A DNA stretch of 64,000 nt from Psychrobacter pacificensis. Lineage in GTDB: Bacteria; Pseudomonadota; Gammaproteobacteria; Pseudomonadales; Moraxellaceae. Position numbers and translations under genes: made by a program. Numbering within the stretch: position 1 is the first letter of the stretch; each line of letters begins with the position of its first letter. Positions 54,827 to 63,111 of the stretch are shown piece by piece. The stretch lies in the NCBI RefSeq assembly GCF_900101915.1, contig NZ_FNAL01000001.1:124001-188000 (forward strand), written 5' to 3'. The notes under the pieces were generated by a model that was not told where the DNA came from, searched no databases, and saw only the letters and a program-made list of their open reading frames with translations.

Positions 54827-57040
54827 ATGATGAAAAAACAACCAGCACAATGGTTACTCAGTGCAGCGTCAGTGGGCATCGCCGGTATTATCCTGACACA
54901 AAGCTACGGTACTGCCGTAGCAGAAACCAATACGGGAAGTTTTGTTCAGACACCTGAGCAAAAGGTCACTACTCGCCAAGTTGCCGCTTTGCTGGATCGC
55001 AGTCATTACCTTAATCAGCCATTAGATAGTAAAACCGGTAGCGAAATCTTATCAATGTATATTGATAGTCTCGATCCAAACCATACGTTGTTTTTGCAAT
55101 CTGATGTCGATGAGCTGAAGAAAAAGCACGCTGATGATTTTGGCACGCGCCTCAAGCAAGGCGACCTATCCGCAGGGGTAGAAGTCTTTGATCGTTATCG
55201 CAAACGCTCAAACGAATACTTTGCCATGGCAACCAAGATGCTCAAGAAAGATATTGATTTGACCGGTGATGACACCATCATTCTTGATCGTGAAAAGCTC
55301 GGACATTTCAAAACCAAAAAAGAGCAGCGTGACTATTGGGAACGTCAGCTAAAGTTTCAGCTGATGAGTATTACGCTGGGACAAGAAGACGAAAAAGCCA
55401 AAGAAAAAGTGTTTTTAAGCAATCCAGATATCACTCGTGGACAGGACTTGGTACGCAACGATGAACGTACGCCAAATGAGATTTTGCAAAATCGTTTGTC
55501 GCGTCAGCAAGAGCAGTTTAAGCGTCTCAAAGATGATGAAATCATGGAGACGATTCTAAACACCGCCATGCTGACCTATGATCCGCACAGTAACTACTAT
55601 GCGCCGATTCAGGCAACTGAACTACAGATTCAGTCTAGTTTGCAGTTAGAAGGCATCGGTGTTTCTATCCGTCCTGATCGTAAAAACCCAGATTACACCC
55701 GTATCGTGACCTTAGTCGATGGTGGTCCAGCGGCCAAATCTGGTCAAATCAAGCCCAATGACTTGATCGTGGGTATCGCAAAAGATGGCGAAACCATGAC
55801 GGACGTGGTTGGCTGGTCAACGCGTGAGATCGTCAGCTTGATTCGCGGTAAGCGCGGTACGTCTGTCACGCTCAAGCTGCGTCAGCCTAATACGCCAGAT
55901 GCCAGTGCCCGTACAGTCACCGTTGTGCGTGATATTATCCAGCAAGAAGAATCAGGCGTGACGCAGCGCGTGGTCGAGGTGCAGCGTCCTAATATCGACA
56001 AAACTCCAAAACGCATTGGTGTTCTTGAGATACCGAGCTTTTATCTGAACTATCGTGCCCGCCGTAATGGCGAGGACTACCGTAGTGTCAGTATCGATAC
56101 TGAAAAAGCGTTAAAAGAATTGAACGAAGAAAATATCGATGGGCTCGTGGTGGATTTGCGCAACAACCCTGGTGGCTCGTTAGATGAAGTTGCCAAAATG
56201 CTAGGATTCTTTATTAAAAGCGGTCCATTGGTACAGATTCGTGATAACCGCGGTAATGTCCAAGTGTACCGCGATAATGATGGCGGCGAGCAGCTCTATG
56301 ACGGCAAAATGGTCGTCCTAACCAACCTAGCATCGGCCTCAGCCAGTGAAATTTTTGCCGCTGCTATTCAGGATTATGGTCGTGGATTGGTGGTTGGTAG
56401 CACAACGACAGGTAAAGGCTCTGCGCAGATTCAACTGGATAGCTTGGCGTTAGGCTCTGCAACTTTAACTCAGCGTAAGTTCTACCGTATCACAGGTGGT
56501 AGTACGCAGAATAAAGGCGTGGTACCTGATGTTGAATTGGTCAATATCTATGATGATGCGACCTTTGGCGAACGCGCGCAGAAAAAAGCCTTGCCTTGGG
56601 ATACCATCAGAACAGCGCCTTATAAGCCTGAAGGGAAGTTTACCAATGACACTTTAGCGACGCTCAATCAGCAGTCTAAAATTCGCCAAGAGAAAAACCC
56701 GCAGTTTATTTATCTGTCGACGCTCAATGATATTCGTAATATGGATGATGAGAAAAAACCAGTTCGTTTAGATATTAACAGCCGCCGAGTCAAAATGCAG
56801 CTGATTGAAAAGCGTTCGCTAGAAGCCGAAAACAGACGTCTGATCGCTACTGGTGAACGCCCCTATTCTAATTGGAATACGTATCAGGCCGCGATGGATG
56901 CAAAGTTTGAAGAGCGTAGCCGTATGAAAGCTGCTGAGCGTCCAGAGCTGCCAGAAGATGAAGCCTTTATTAACGAAGCCGCTTATCTGATGCTAAGTGC
57001 TGAACCCAAGACCTTACTCAGTCCTGAAGAGAAACTATAA
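54827..57040 (+). CDS. prc: Tail-specific (C-terminal processing) periplasmic protease Prc/Tsp
   Basis: 737 residues (E. coli Prc 682). A hydrophobic N-terminal segment (WLLSAASVGIAGIILTQSYGTAVA) serves as signal. The large N-terminal helical domain has LNQPLDSKTGSEILSMYIDSLDPNHTLFLQSD. A PDZ domain (about 280-370, IGVSIRPDRKNPDYTRIVTLVDGGPAAKSGQIKPNDLIVGI) follows, then the S41 catalytic domain: GLVVDLRNNPGGSLDE, LASASASEIFAAA (Ser) and GSTTTGKGSAQ (Lys). It trims proteins from exposed C-termini and regulates wall hydrolases. It is a single gene on its own. Confidence 0.96.
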   Translation: MMKKQPAQWLLSAASVGIAGIILTQSYGTAVAETNTGSFVQTPEQKVTTRQVAALLDRSHYLNQPLDSKTGSEILSMYIDSLDPNHTLFLQSDVDELKKKHADDFGTRLKQGDLSAGVEVFDRYRKRSNEYFAMATKMLKKDIDLTGDDTIILDREKLGHFKTKKEQRDYWERQLKFQLMSITLGQEDEKAKEKVFLSNPDITRGQDLVRNDERTPNEILQNRLSRQQEQFKRLKDDEIMETILNTAMLTYDPHSNYYAPIQATELQIQSSLQLEGIGVSIRPDRKNPDYTRIVTLVDGGPAAKSGQIKPNDLIVGIAKDGETMTDVVGWSTREIVSLIRGKRGTSVTLKLRQPNTPDASARTVTVVRDIIQQEESGVTQRVVEVQRPNIDKTPKRIGVLEIPSFYLNYRARRNGEDYRSVSIDTEKALKELNEENIDGLVVDLRNNPGGSLDEVAKMLGFFIKSGPLVQIRDNRGNVQVYRDNDGGEQLYDGKMVVLTNLASASASEIFAAAIQDYGRGLVVGSTTTGKGSAQIQLDSLALGSATLTQRKFYRITGGSTQNKGVVPDVELVNIYDDATFGERAQKKALPWDTIRTAPYKPEGKFTNDTLATLNQQSKIRQEKNPQFIYLSTLNDIRNMDDEKKPVRLDINSRRVKMQLIEKRSLEAENRRLIATGERPYSNWNTYQAAMDAKFEERSRMKAAERPELPEDEAFINEAAYLMLSAEPKTLLSPEEKL

Positions 57041-57064
57041 GGGGTTATACGATAGCTAGTATTA

Positions 57065-57088
57065 CCATGTAAGCATATGCTTACATGG
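57065..57088. promoter_or_regulatory. Perfect 24-bp palindrome
   Basis: CCATGTAAGCAT followed directly by its complement ATGCTTACATGG, 24 bases behind the prc stop. It could be a protein-binding dyad or an RNA hairpin. It has no T-run, so it is not a standard terminator. Confidence 0.6.
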
Positions 57089-57293
57089 ATTGACGTTTAG
57101 ACCACTTACTAGTGCTAGGACAATCTGCGATTATAACTGTACGGCACGATTCATTGATACTAGGGATTGGTATCTTAAGGTCGCATCAGGGATAAGTGGT
57201 TTGCTGATTAGGGATGATAAGGCTGGATGCCTGTCAGTTATGAGATACCCCGGGATTAGGTATCACATAACGCTAACATGGATGGTTGATGAT

Positions 57294-57327
57294 AAAAGCC
57301 GCATGACGCTTGTCGTTATGCGGCTTT
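57294..57327. terminator. Hairpin, possible terminator
   Basis: 14-base stem AAAGCCGCATGACG (57295-57308) / CGTTATGCGGCTTT (57314-57327), one G-T pair, 5-base loop. T content after it is modest on either strand. Confidence 0.5.
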
Positions 57328-57494
57328 GTTATGTCTGGAGCTAAGAGTTATTTCTGGCGCTAGCTTACGCTTCTTTGATAGCTTTGTGAGAATGGCTATT
57401 GAGCTTAAGGATGCTCACAGAAGCGTAATGAATGCTTCATTGTTAGAACGCTCTTTTTATCTACATCTAATCAATCAGCACTTATGACAGACAT

Positions 57495-57530
57495 AAAAAA
57501 AGGCCAGTAGACAGTGCTACTGGCCTTTTT
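57495..57530. terminator. Bidirectional terminator, mainly for the FKBP gene
   Basis: Stem AGGCCAGTAG (57501-57510) / CTACTGGCCT (57517-57526), loop ACAGTG, A-run before and T-run after. Confidence 0.9.
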
Positions 57531-57592
57531 GATGAGAGGATAAGCTCAAATATAACCTATTCTCTAACCGTCTCACGATACTCTAGAAGAGA

Positions 57593-58078
57593 TTAGTGCT
57601 CAACGCCACCTGCGCCATGTATATGGCCGTGGTTTAGTTCGTCTTCAGTTGCTGCACGTACTTCTTGAATTTCAACGTCAAACGTCAAACGCTTACCAGC
57701 CAATGGATGGTTGGCATCAACAGTCACTTCTTGATCGTTTACGTCAGTGACTGTCACTAGCATCACTTGACCACCAGCTTCTGACTGGAACTGCATACCA
57801 GGCTGGATATCATCAACGCCTTGGAAGTTGTCACGTGGTACGCGCTGTACCGCTTGCTCTTGATACTCGCCATAGCCATCAGCAGGCTCAACCACTGCGT
57901 TGATTTTTTCGCCAGCAGATTTGCCTTCTAATTGTGATTCTAGGCCTGGGATGATGTTGCTGTGACCGTGTAGATAAGCAAGTGGCTGACCTTCTGGAGA
58001 CTGGTCAAGGATATTGCCTTCGTCGTCTTTTAATGTGTAATTGAATTTGACGGCAGTGTCTTTTGCGATAGTAGTCAT
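57593..58078 (-). CDS. FKBP-type peptidyl-prolyl isomerase, SlyD/FkpB-like
   Basis: 161 residues. FKBP core KDTAVKFNYTLKDDEGNILDQS plus the inserted chaperone flap (EYQEQAVQRVPRDNFQGVDDIQPGMQFQ) and NHPLAGKRLTFDVEIQEV. The short C-terminal tail is GHIHGAGGVEH, with few His; it lacks the long Cys/His metal tail of E. coli SlyD. It is a cytoplasmic prolyl isomerase and chaperone. SlyD-like is the best family label; FkpB is an alternative. Confidence 0.92.
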   Translation of the reverse strand: MTTIAKDTAVKFNYTLKDDEGNILDQSPEGQPLAYLHGHSNIIPGLESQLEGKSAGEKINAVVEPADGYGEYQEQAVQRVPRDNFQGVDDIQPGMQFQSEAGGQVMLVTVTDVNDQEVTVDANHPLAGKRLTFDVEIQEVRAATEDELNHGHIHGAGGVEH

Positions 58079-58401
58079 AAAATATCCTAAGTATATCTAT
58101 GTAAAAAATTAAATACGGTTGCAATAAACCTAAAAAAGCCAATCAGCAAGCCAAATAGCCACAGTATTAGTCAATTATCATCAGTTTATTAAAGTAACTT
58201 TAGCAGTTAGCATCTTTAATTGAGATGGCCTATATAAGTTTCAAGGCAAAAAACATAAAAAATGCCAATTAATGCCACAATTTATCATAATAACTGCTAT
58301 TTTCTATAGTTAATCGATAACTACTGGCCACTCAGGGTTTGGGAGTTGCGTTTTTTGGGAAGGACTCCTAACATAACAATAAAATAAGGATGAGAGATAC
58401 T
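58079..58401. other. Divergent FKBP/M61 intergenic region
   Basis: 323 AT-rich bases; both promoters are expected here. No gene or hairpin recognised beyond the ribosome site region AAGGATGAGAG at its end. Confidence 0.5.
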
Positions 58402-60414
58402 ATGACTGCATTTGCCGATAATACTAATAACCAGCTAACGAGCGACGTTTCAATCAGCCATGATGATATCAATAATACGGCTGATATCAGCTACCAATTC
58501 GATTTTGCCCGTTTTTCTGAGCATTTGGTGGATGTGTCACTGTCTTTTACGGCAACAGTTAATACTCCTCAGCTTTGGCTACCGGCATGGATACCGGGCA
58601 GTTATCTGATGCGTGAGTTTGCTCGCAACATCACCGCTGTGCATTATCGAGTAACAGACAGCCAAATAAAAGAAGGTGACGGGCTTTCTGAAACTTATCG
58701 TGCACAAAAGGTAGATAAACATACGTGGCAACTCCCCACTATCACAGCAGGACAAAGGGTAGTCGTCGAATACGAAGTCTACTGCTACGACCTATCGGTA
58801 CGTACTGCCTATGTCGATCAGCAGCGTCTGTATGGTAATTTTACCTCACTTGCACTCGCGGTCGACGGGCAAGAGCAGATTCCAGTACAAGTCAGCTTGA
58901 TTGTTCCGGAGTCGTTTTTGTTAGATAAAGAAGAAAGTCATGTAATCTTGGCATGTGGTTTGGCATCTACGCATCTGCGTGTTGATGGTCAGAGCGAAGA
59001 TAAACGGCACTGTTATCAATTACGGGCAGATAATTATCATGAGCTGATTGATTATCCTTTTGAGATTGCAGCACAGAATAAATTTGATTTTATTATTCAT
59101 GACAGTCAGCATCAGACGCTTCATCACAGTTTTTATCTCTCAGGCAAGCATAGTGCCAATATGGGCAGGCTACAGCAAGACGTCACTCAGATTTGTCAGA
59201 CTTATCTGGACTGGCTGGGGGATGCACCCTTTCATGATTACATCTTTATGACGTTTGCTAGTGGTCAGGATTACGGCGGACTTGAGCATATCAACTCTAC
59301 GAGTCTGATTACCCCGCGCCGTGACTTACCAAATGCTGATGAGCCAAAAATACCAAGCACGGATTATCAGCGGTTTTTGGGCTTGTGCAGTCATGAGTAC
59401 TTTCACTCGTGGTGGGTCAAAACCGTGCGTCCTGATGTCATGGTTGATGTTGATCTACGCCGTGAAGCGTTCACACCGATGCTTTGGGTATTTGAAGGAT
59501 TTACGTCTTATATCGATGATTTTATGCTGCAAGCATCTGGCGTGATCGATAAGTCAAACTATCTCAGGTTATTAGCGGAACAAATCAATCGCTATTATCA
59601 AACGCCTGGACGCGATAACCAAAGTGTCGCAGAGTCAAGCTTTGATGCTTGGATTAAATTGTACCGAACGGATGAAAATACGGGTAATGCAGGTATCAGT
59701 TACTACAATAAAGGCGCATTGGTGGCATTGTGTCTGGATTTGATATTGCTAAAAAATACCAATAATCGCTATCGTCTATTCGATGTGGTCAAAGCGTTCT
59801 ATACCCAAGCAAAGCAAAATGACAGCAAGCGTATCGGCATCAATAGCGCGGATATGGGCGACGTGATTGGGCAGTTTATGCCGATAGCGGAATGGGAGGA
59901 TTTTGAACGCCGTTACGTCAACGGCGTAGAGGAATTGCCAATTGAGGCGCTGCTGCTCGCAAACGGTATCAAAATGCAGGTCAATACCAAAGAGACCGCG
60001 GATAAGCATGTTCCTTGGGGTATGCGCTGCAATGAGACACCTGCTGGACTCAAAATCAATCGGGTGAACCGCGGTAGTGTTGCCGCCAAAGCAGGTATCT
60101 CAGCCCATGACGTTATTATCGCGATTGATGGCATCAAGGCGGATAGTAAGCAGCTAGCATCGCTGAGTAATGCAGAGCATCCCGTTGAGTGTCATCTGTT
60201 TCGCCGCGATGAGCTGATGTGTGTGCAAGTGCAACCTGATGCACTGCCACAAGCTGACGGGAATGACAGTGATATGCCTGAAAAAGAATTTCCTCATAAG
60301 GTCAGTCTGCGCTTAGTAAAAGGCGATAAAGCGCTAGAGGATAATGGTGATAAAGCGCAAGGAGAGGCAAACTGGGAGCCATGGCTGGATGTGATGAAGC
60401 GTCAGTCAGCATAG
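58402..60414 (+). CDS. M61 family zinc aminopeptidase with C-terminal PDZ domain
   Basis: 670 residues from the ATG at 58402; the upstream ATG at 58390 directly abuts the AAGG and is less likely. An N-terminal beta domain (WLPAWIPGSYLMREFARNI; WQLPTITAGQRVVVEYEVYCYDLSVRTAYVD) precedes the catalytic HEYFHSWWVK motif (His331, Glu, His) and GFTSYIDDFML, which provides the third ligand region. GGLEHINSTSLI is also a family mark. A PDZ domain lies near residues 535-610 (GLKINRVNRGSVAAKAGISAHDVIIAIDG). This matches the glycyl aminopeptidase family of proteobacteria. No signal peptide is seen; the cell location is open. Confidence 0.92.
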   Translation: MTAFADNTNNQLTSDVSISHDDINNTADISYQFDFARFSEHLVDVSLSFTATVNTPQLWLPAWIPGSYLMREFARNITAVHYRVTDSQIKEGDGLSETYRAQKVDKHTWQLPTITAGQRVVVEYEVYCYDLSVRTAYVDQQRLYGNFTSLALAVDGQEQIPVQVSLIVPESFLLDKEESHVILACGLASTHLRVDGQSEDKRHCYQLRADNYHELIDYPFEIAAQNKFDFIIHDSQHQTLHHSFYLSGKHSANMGRLQQDVTQICQTYLDWLGDAPFHDYIFMTFASGQDYGGLEHINSTSLITPRRDLPNADEPKIPSTDYQRFLGLCSHEYFHSWWVKTVRPDVMVDVDLRREAFTPMLWVFEGFTSYIDDFMLQASGVIDKSNYLRLLAEQINRYYQTPGRDNQSVAESSFDAWIKLYRTDENTGNAGISYYNKGALVALCLDLILLKNTNNRYRLFDVVKAFYTQAKQNDSKRIGINSADMGDVIGQFMPIAEWEDFERRYVNGVEELPIEALLLANGIKMQVNTKETADKHVPWGMRCNETPAGLKINRVNRGSVAAKAGISAHDVIIAIDGIKADSKQLASLSNAEHPVECHLFRRDELMCVQVQPDALPQADGNDSDMPEKEFPHKVSLRLVKGDKALEDNGDKAQGEANWEPWLDVMKRQSA

Positions 60415-60447
60415 TGACATCGAGAGATATAAGTAAGCAAAGCAAAA

Positions 60448-60479
60448 CCCCCTAATAAGCAAATATGGTTATTAGGGGG
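60448..60479. terminator. Hairpin after M61 peptidase gene
   Basis: Perfect 10-base stem CCCCCTAATA (60448-60457) / TATTAGGGGG (60470-60479). There is no T-run on the plus strand; the MITE-like element begins four bases further on. Confidence 0.6.
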
Positions 60480-60482
60480 CTT

Positions 60483-60654
60483 AGGGCGTGTCATCAATTA
60501 ACCCATTCAATCATTTAGCGGTCTTAAAATGGCTAAATCTTGTCAAATATCGTCAAAAATCTTGTGAATATACCTATATTCTCTACAATTTTTTCCTCAT
60601 TTGACTACTATTTATCTCATTTTAAGCCTCGCTATCTAAATGATGACACGCCCT
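60483..60654. mobile_element. MITE-like element 2 with 14-bp terminal inverted repeats
   Basis: AGGGCGTGTCATCA (60483-60496) and its complement TGATGACACGCCCT (60641-60654) bound 172 bases. TA flanks both GGGCG ends, as for the element at 37332-37610, and the first nine bases AGGGCGTGT are identical. AT-rich interior without a coding frame. Likely another non-autonomous member of the same or a related TIR family. Confidence 0.75.
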
Positions 60655-60740
60655 AAATCATAGTTGATAGGTTTTTTAATGTTCTCAATCAATATTTAGC
60701 AAAAAATAGTCTATTTCACATTTTTACACTGAGTTGATTA

Positions 60741-61592
60741 CTACTTCTCTTTGGTTTTATTATCTGGGTCCTCACTGGCAGACTTCTCGTTTGCAGTAGT
60801 GTCGCCGTTAGGCTCGTCAACCTCAGCATTATCGTTTTCAACATCGCTCGTCGCTTTAAGCGCGACAATCCAGTTTTGCATGAGCTCAATCTCTACTTGC
60901 TGAGTATCGATGATATGCTGTGCCAATTGACGCATTTCTTCATCAGTACCGTATTCGAGCTCGATTTTTGCCATATCTACGGCGCCAATATGGTGTGGTA
61001 GCATGCCACGTGCAAATGCCATATCCGGCATAGGATCAGCAATACCCAATGTCATCTCACCATGCATGCTTTCCATGCCCTTAGCGTAGGCCTGTTGCAT
61101 AGCAGCGGTATTGGGCTTAGGTTTGGCTGCGTCAGGATGGCTGGCAAGCCATTTGTTTAGGATATCAATCTCAGCTTGCTGCGCCGTGATGCTATCTTGA
61201 GCAAGCTGGCGCATGGCATCATCTGTACCGTACTTTAGCTGAATTTTTGCCATATCTATCGCGCCGCGATGATGCCCAAGCATGCCTTTGGCAAACGCGG
61301 TATCAGGATCGTTATAACCCATACCGATCATCATTTCATCGTGCATGCTCGTCATCGCTTTGGTGTAGTCTTTGAGCATATCCGTCATCTGAGTGTCATC
61401 TGTGACGTTTTCGCTATCTACCGATGTATCGTGGCTCATATTCTCATGCTCAGCATGAGTCATGTCAGTCATTGGCGGGGTGGCTTCTTCTACAGGCGCT
61501 GATTGACTATCTGCTGCTGGCTGACACGCACCTAATAGCAGTGCAGTAGAAATGCTGGTGGCCAACAGAACAAAACGATGAGAAGCAATCAT
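60741..61592 (-). CDS. DUF305 (CopM-type) lipoprotein with two domain copies
   Basis: 283 residues. Lipobox LLGAC (Cys23). An Asp/Glu/His/Met-rich linker (MTDMTHAEHENMSHDTSV) is followed by two tandem DUF305 units: MHDEMMIGMGYNDPDTAFAKGMLGHHRGAIDMAKIQLKYGTD and MHGEMTLGIADPMPDMAFARGMLPHHIGAVDMAKIELEYGTD. Each has the GHH/PHH...DMAK pattern of a four-helix, ferritin-like fold. CopM of cyanobacteria binds copper through this domain; copper handling here is an inference, supported by the Met/His-rich segment. The C-terminus is an acidic tail. No known copper gene is adjacent. Confidence 0.88.
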   Translation of the reverse strand: MIASHRFVLLATSISTALLLGACQPAADSQSAPVEEATPPMTDMTHAEHENMSHDTSVDSENVTDDTQMTDMLKDYTKAMTSMHDEMMIGMGYNDPDTAFAKGMLGHHRGAIDMAKIQLKYGTDDAMRQLAQDSITAQQAEIDILNKWLASHPDAAKPKPNTAAMQQAYAKGMESMHGEMTLGIADPMPDMAFARGMLPHHIGAVDMAKIELEYGTDEEMRQLAQHIIDTQQVEIELMQNWIVALKATSDVENDNAEVDEPNGDTTANEKSASEDPDNKTKEK

Positions 61593-61879
61593 GATATATC
61601 CCTACTATAAGAAGACCAAATGATAAATAAATGAGGTCTATTTTACATAAATAATGACGTGCTGAATCTTAACAGATAAACCTTACCCATTCGAGGCGCT
61701 ATGTTTAACAAGAAGTAATATATTTACTTTAAATGAAAATATGTGTCGGTATAGTCGAACCACTATTAAAGTGTTACAGCGTTAGACTCGTTTAGCCTAC
61801 TACTGTAGTACTTGCACTCGTCTGCCTTGTACCACTTTTAATATTGATTGACTATAGCTAAGCGTTTAGACGGGACAAA

Positions 61880-62494
61880 TTAATAGCTGATACCCAATTG
61901 CTGATAGTGCTCACTAGTTAAGTGAATGCGCACAAACTCGCCAACTGCTATGTCACCTAATTCAAACCCTGCCACCGACCAACGTATCAAACGTAGGCAG
62001 GGCAGACCAACATGCGCGGTCATTCGTCTGACTTGACGGTTTTTACCTTCATAAATTGTCAGCATCAACCATGAGTCCGGTACGCTTTTACGCTCACGTA
62101 TCGGCGGATGACGTTGCCAGAGCGCCATCGGTAGTTCATCTTCACTGACGTGTTTAACCTTAGCAGGCAGAGTTTTGCCATCTTTGAGCGTCACGCCACG
62201 TTTGAGCTGATTGAGTTGCTCAGCAGTAGGAATGCCCTCAACCTGTACCAAATAAGTCTTACCTTGCTTACATCCAGCATTGGCTTTTGGCGGATGGGTA
62301 ATTGCTTTATTGACTCGGCCATCATCGGTCAGAATAAGTAATCCTTCGGACGTTGCATCAAGCCTACCAGCAACTCGCAAAGACTTATCAGTAAAGTACT
62401 GCGATAGGGTGGCGTGGTCATTGTTGCTATCGTCTCTGAACTGACTTTGCACTCCATAAGGCTTATTGAACAAGATGAGACTAGAAGTCGGCAT
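61880..62494 (-). CDS. rluE: 23S rRNA pseudouridine synthase RluE
   Basis: 204 residues, RsuA-family catalytic domain without an S4 domain. SLILFNKPYGVQSQFRD at the start, GRLDATSEGLLILTDDGRV with catalytic Asp46, and YEGKNRQVRRMTAHVGLPCLRLIRW. The absence of S4 and the size match RluE (E. coli 217), which modifies U2457 of 23S rRNA. It is divergent from icd across 617 bases, the same neighbourhood as in E. coli (ymfC/icd). Confidence 0.9.
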   Translation of the reverse strand: MPTSSLILFNKPYGVQSQFRDDSNNDHATLSQYFTDKSLRVAGRLDATSEGLLILTDDGRVNKAITHPPKANAGCKQGKTYLVQVEGIPTAEQLNQLKRGVTLKDGKTLPAKVKHVSEDELPMALWQRHPPIRERKSVPDSWLMLTIYEGKNRQVRRMTAHVGLPCLRLIRWSVAGFELGDIAVGEFVRIHLTSEHYQQLGISY

Positions 62495-63111
62495 GAAGTG
62501 ATATTTCCTGAAGGTAAATGAGTGATTAGCAGTCTTTACGTATCTTTAATCAAGCAAAGTCAGTACTAAAAAATAAGAACAGAGGTATTGTGTTTGATAT
62601 ACGCTGTGCGATGTATTTTGCTACAAAAGTAGGACAGCAACCACACAAATTTACTGCTACTCTAAATCCATATTTTTATAGGGGTATTTATATTTTTGAT
62701 AGTAATAAACCTATCATCTACAAGATAGAATGATTGTCCAGCCCTTTGTTCTATTACTATCAACAAGATAATATATTATAACCCTTCAAAGATTATAAAG
62801 TTATAGATGCTGCATTTTATTAATAATTTATAAATTGTATATGTAATATTTCTTATTAATTAGCCAATAACACTGAATTTAATAATAAGCAGTTTCTATG
62901 CACAGTTTTAGTTTGTATTTACATCAATGCATATATGTTTAATTTGAAGCTATTTTTTAGTATCGTTCAATCCAATGCCGCAAGTATCTCATACATCAGA
63001 CTTTGTTTAGCTAATAAGCGTCTAGAGCGCAACCATTATAATAGAAAAGCCAGCATAACAACGTGTTCAGTTCGCTTGCGATGTATAACTTACCACTAAG
63101 GAGTTTTATCC
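62495..63111. other. Long divergent rluE/icd intergenic region
   Basis: 617 very AT-rich bases with the icd promoter somewhere near the right end; AAGGAG is the icd ribosome site. No gene, repeat or terminator is evident. Confidence 0.5.

Larger units (their letters stand above)
57041..57592. other. Structured non-coding region after prc
   Basis: 552 bases. It holds a perfect 24-bp palindrome right after the prc stop (57065-57088), a 14-base hairpin (57295-57327), a repeated GGGATT(A)GGTATC motif (about 57163 and 57252) and a terminator at 57495-57530. An 84-codon open frame at 57090-57344 has no recognisable protein and is not called. Confidence 0.6.
60415..60740. other. Intergenic region with hairpin and TIR element
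   Basis: 326 bases between the M61 gene and the converging DUF305 gene. It contains the CCCCC hairpin at 60448-60479 and the MITE-like element at 60483-60654; the rest is AT-rich. Confidence 0.7.

Noticed and set aside
57090-57344. 84-codon plus-strand frame behind prc
   Set aside because: No ribosome site, and it overlaps hairpins and repeats; more likely non-coding.
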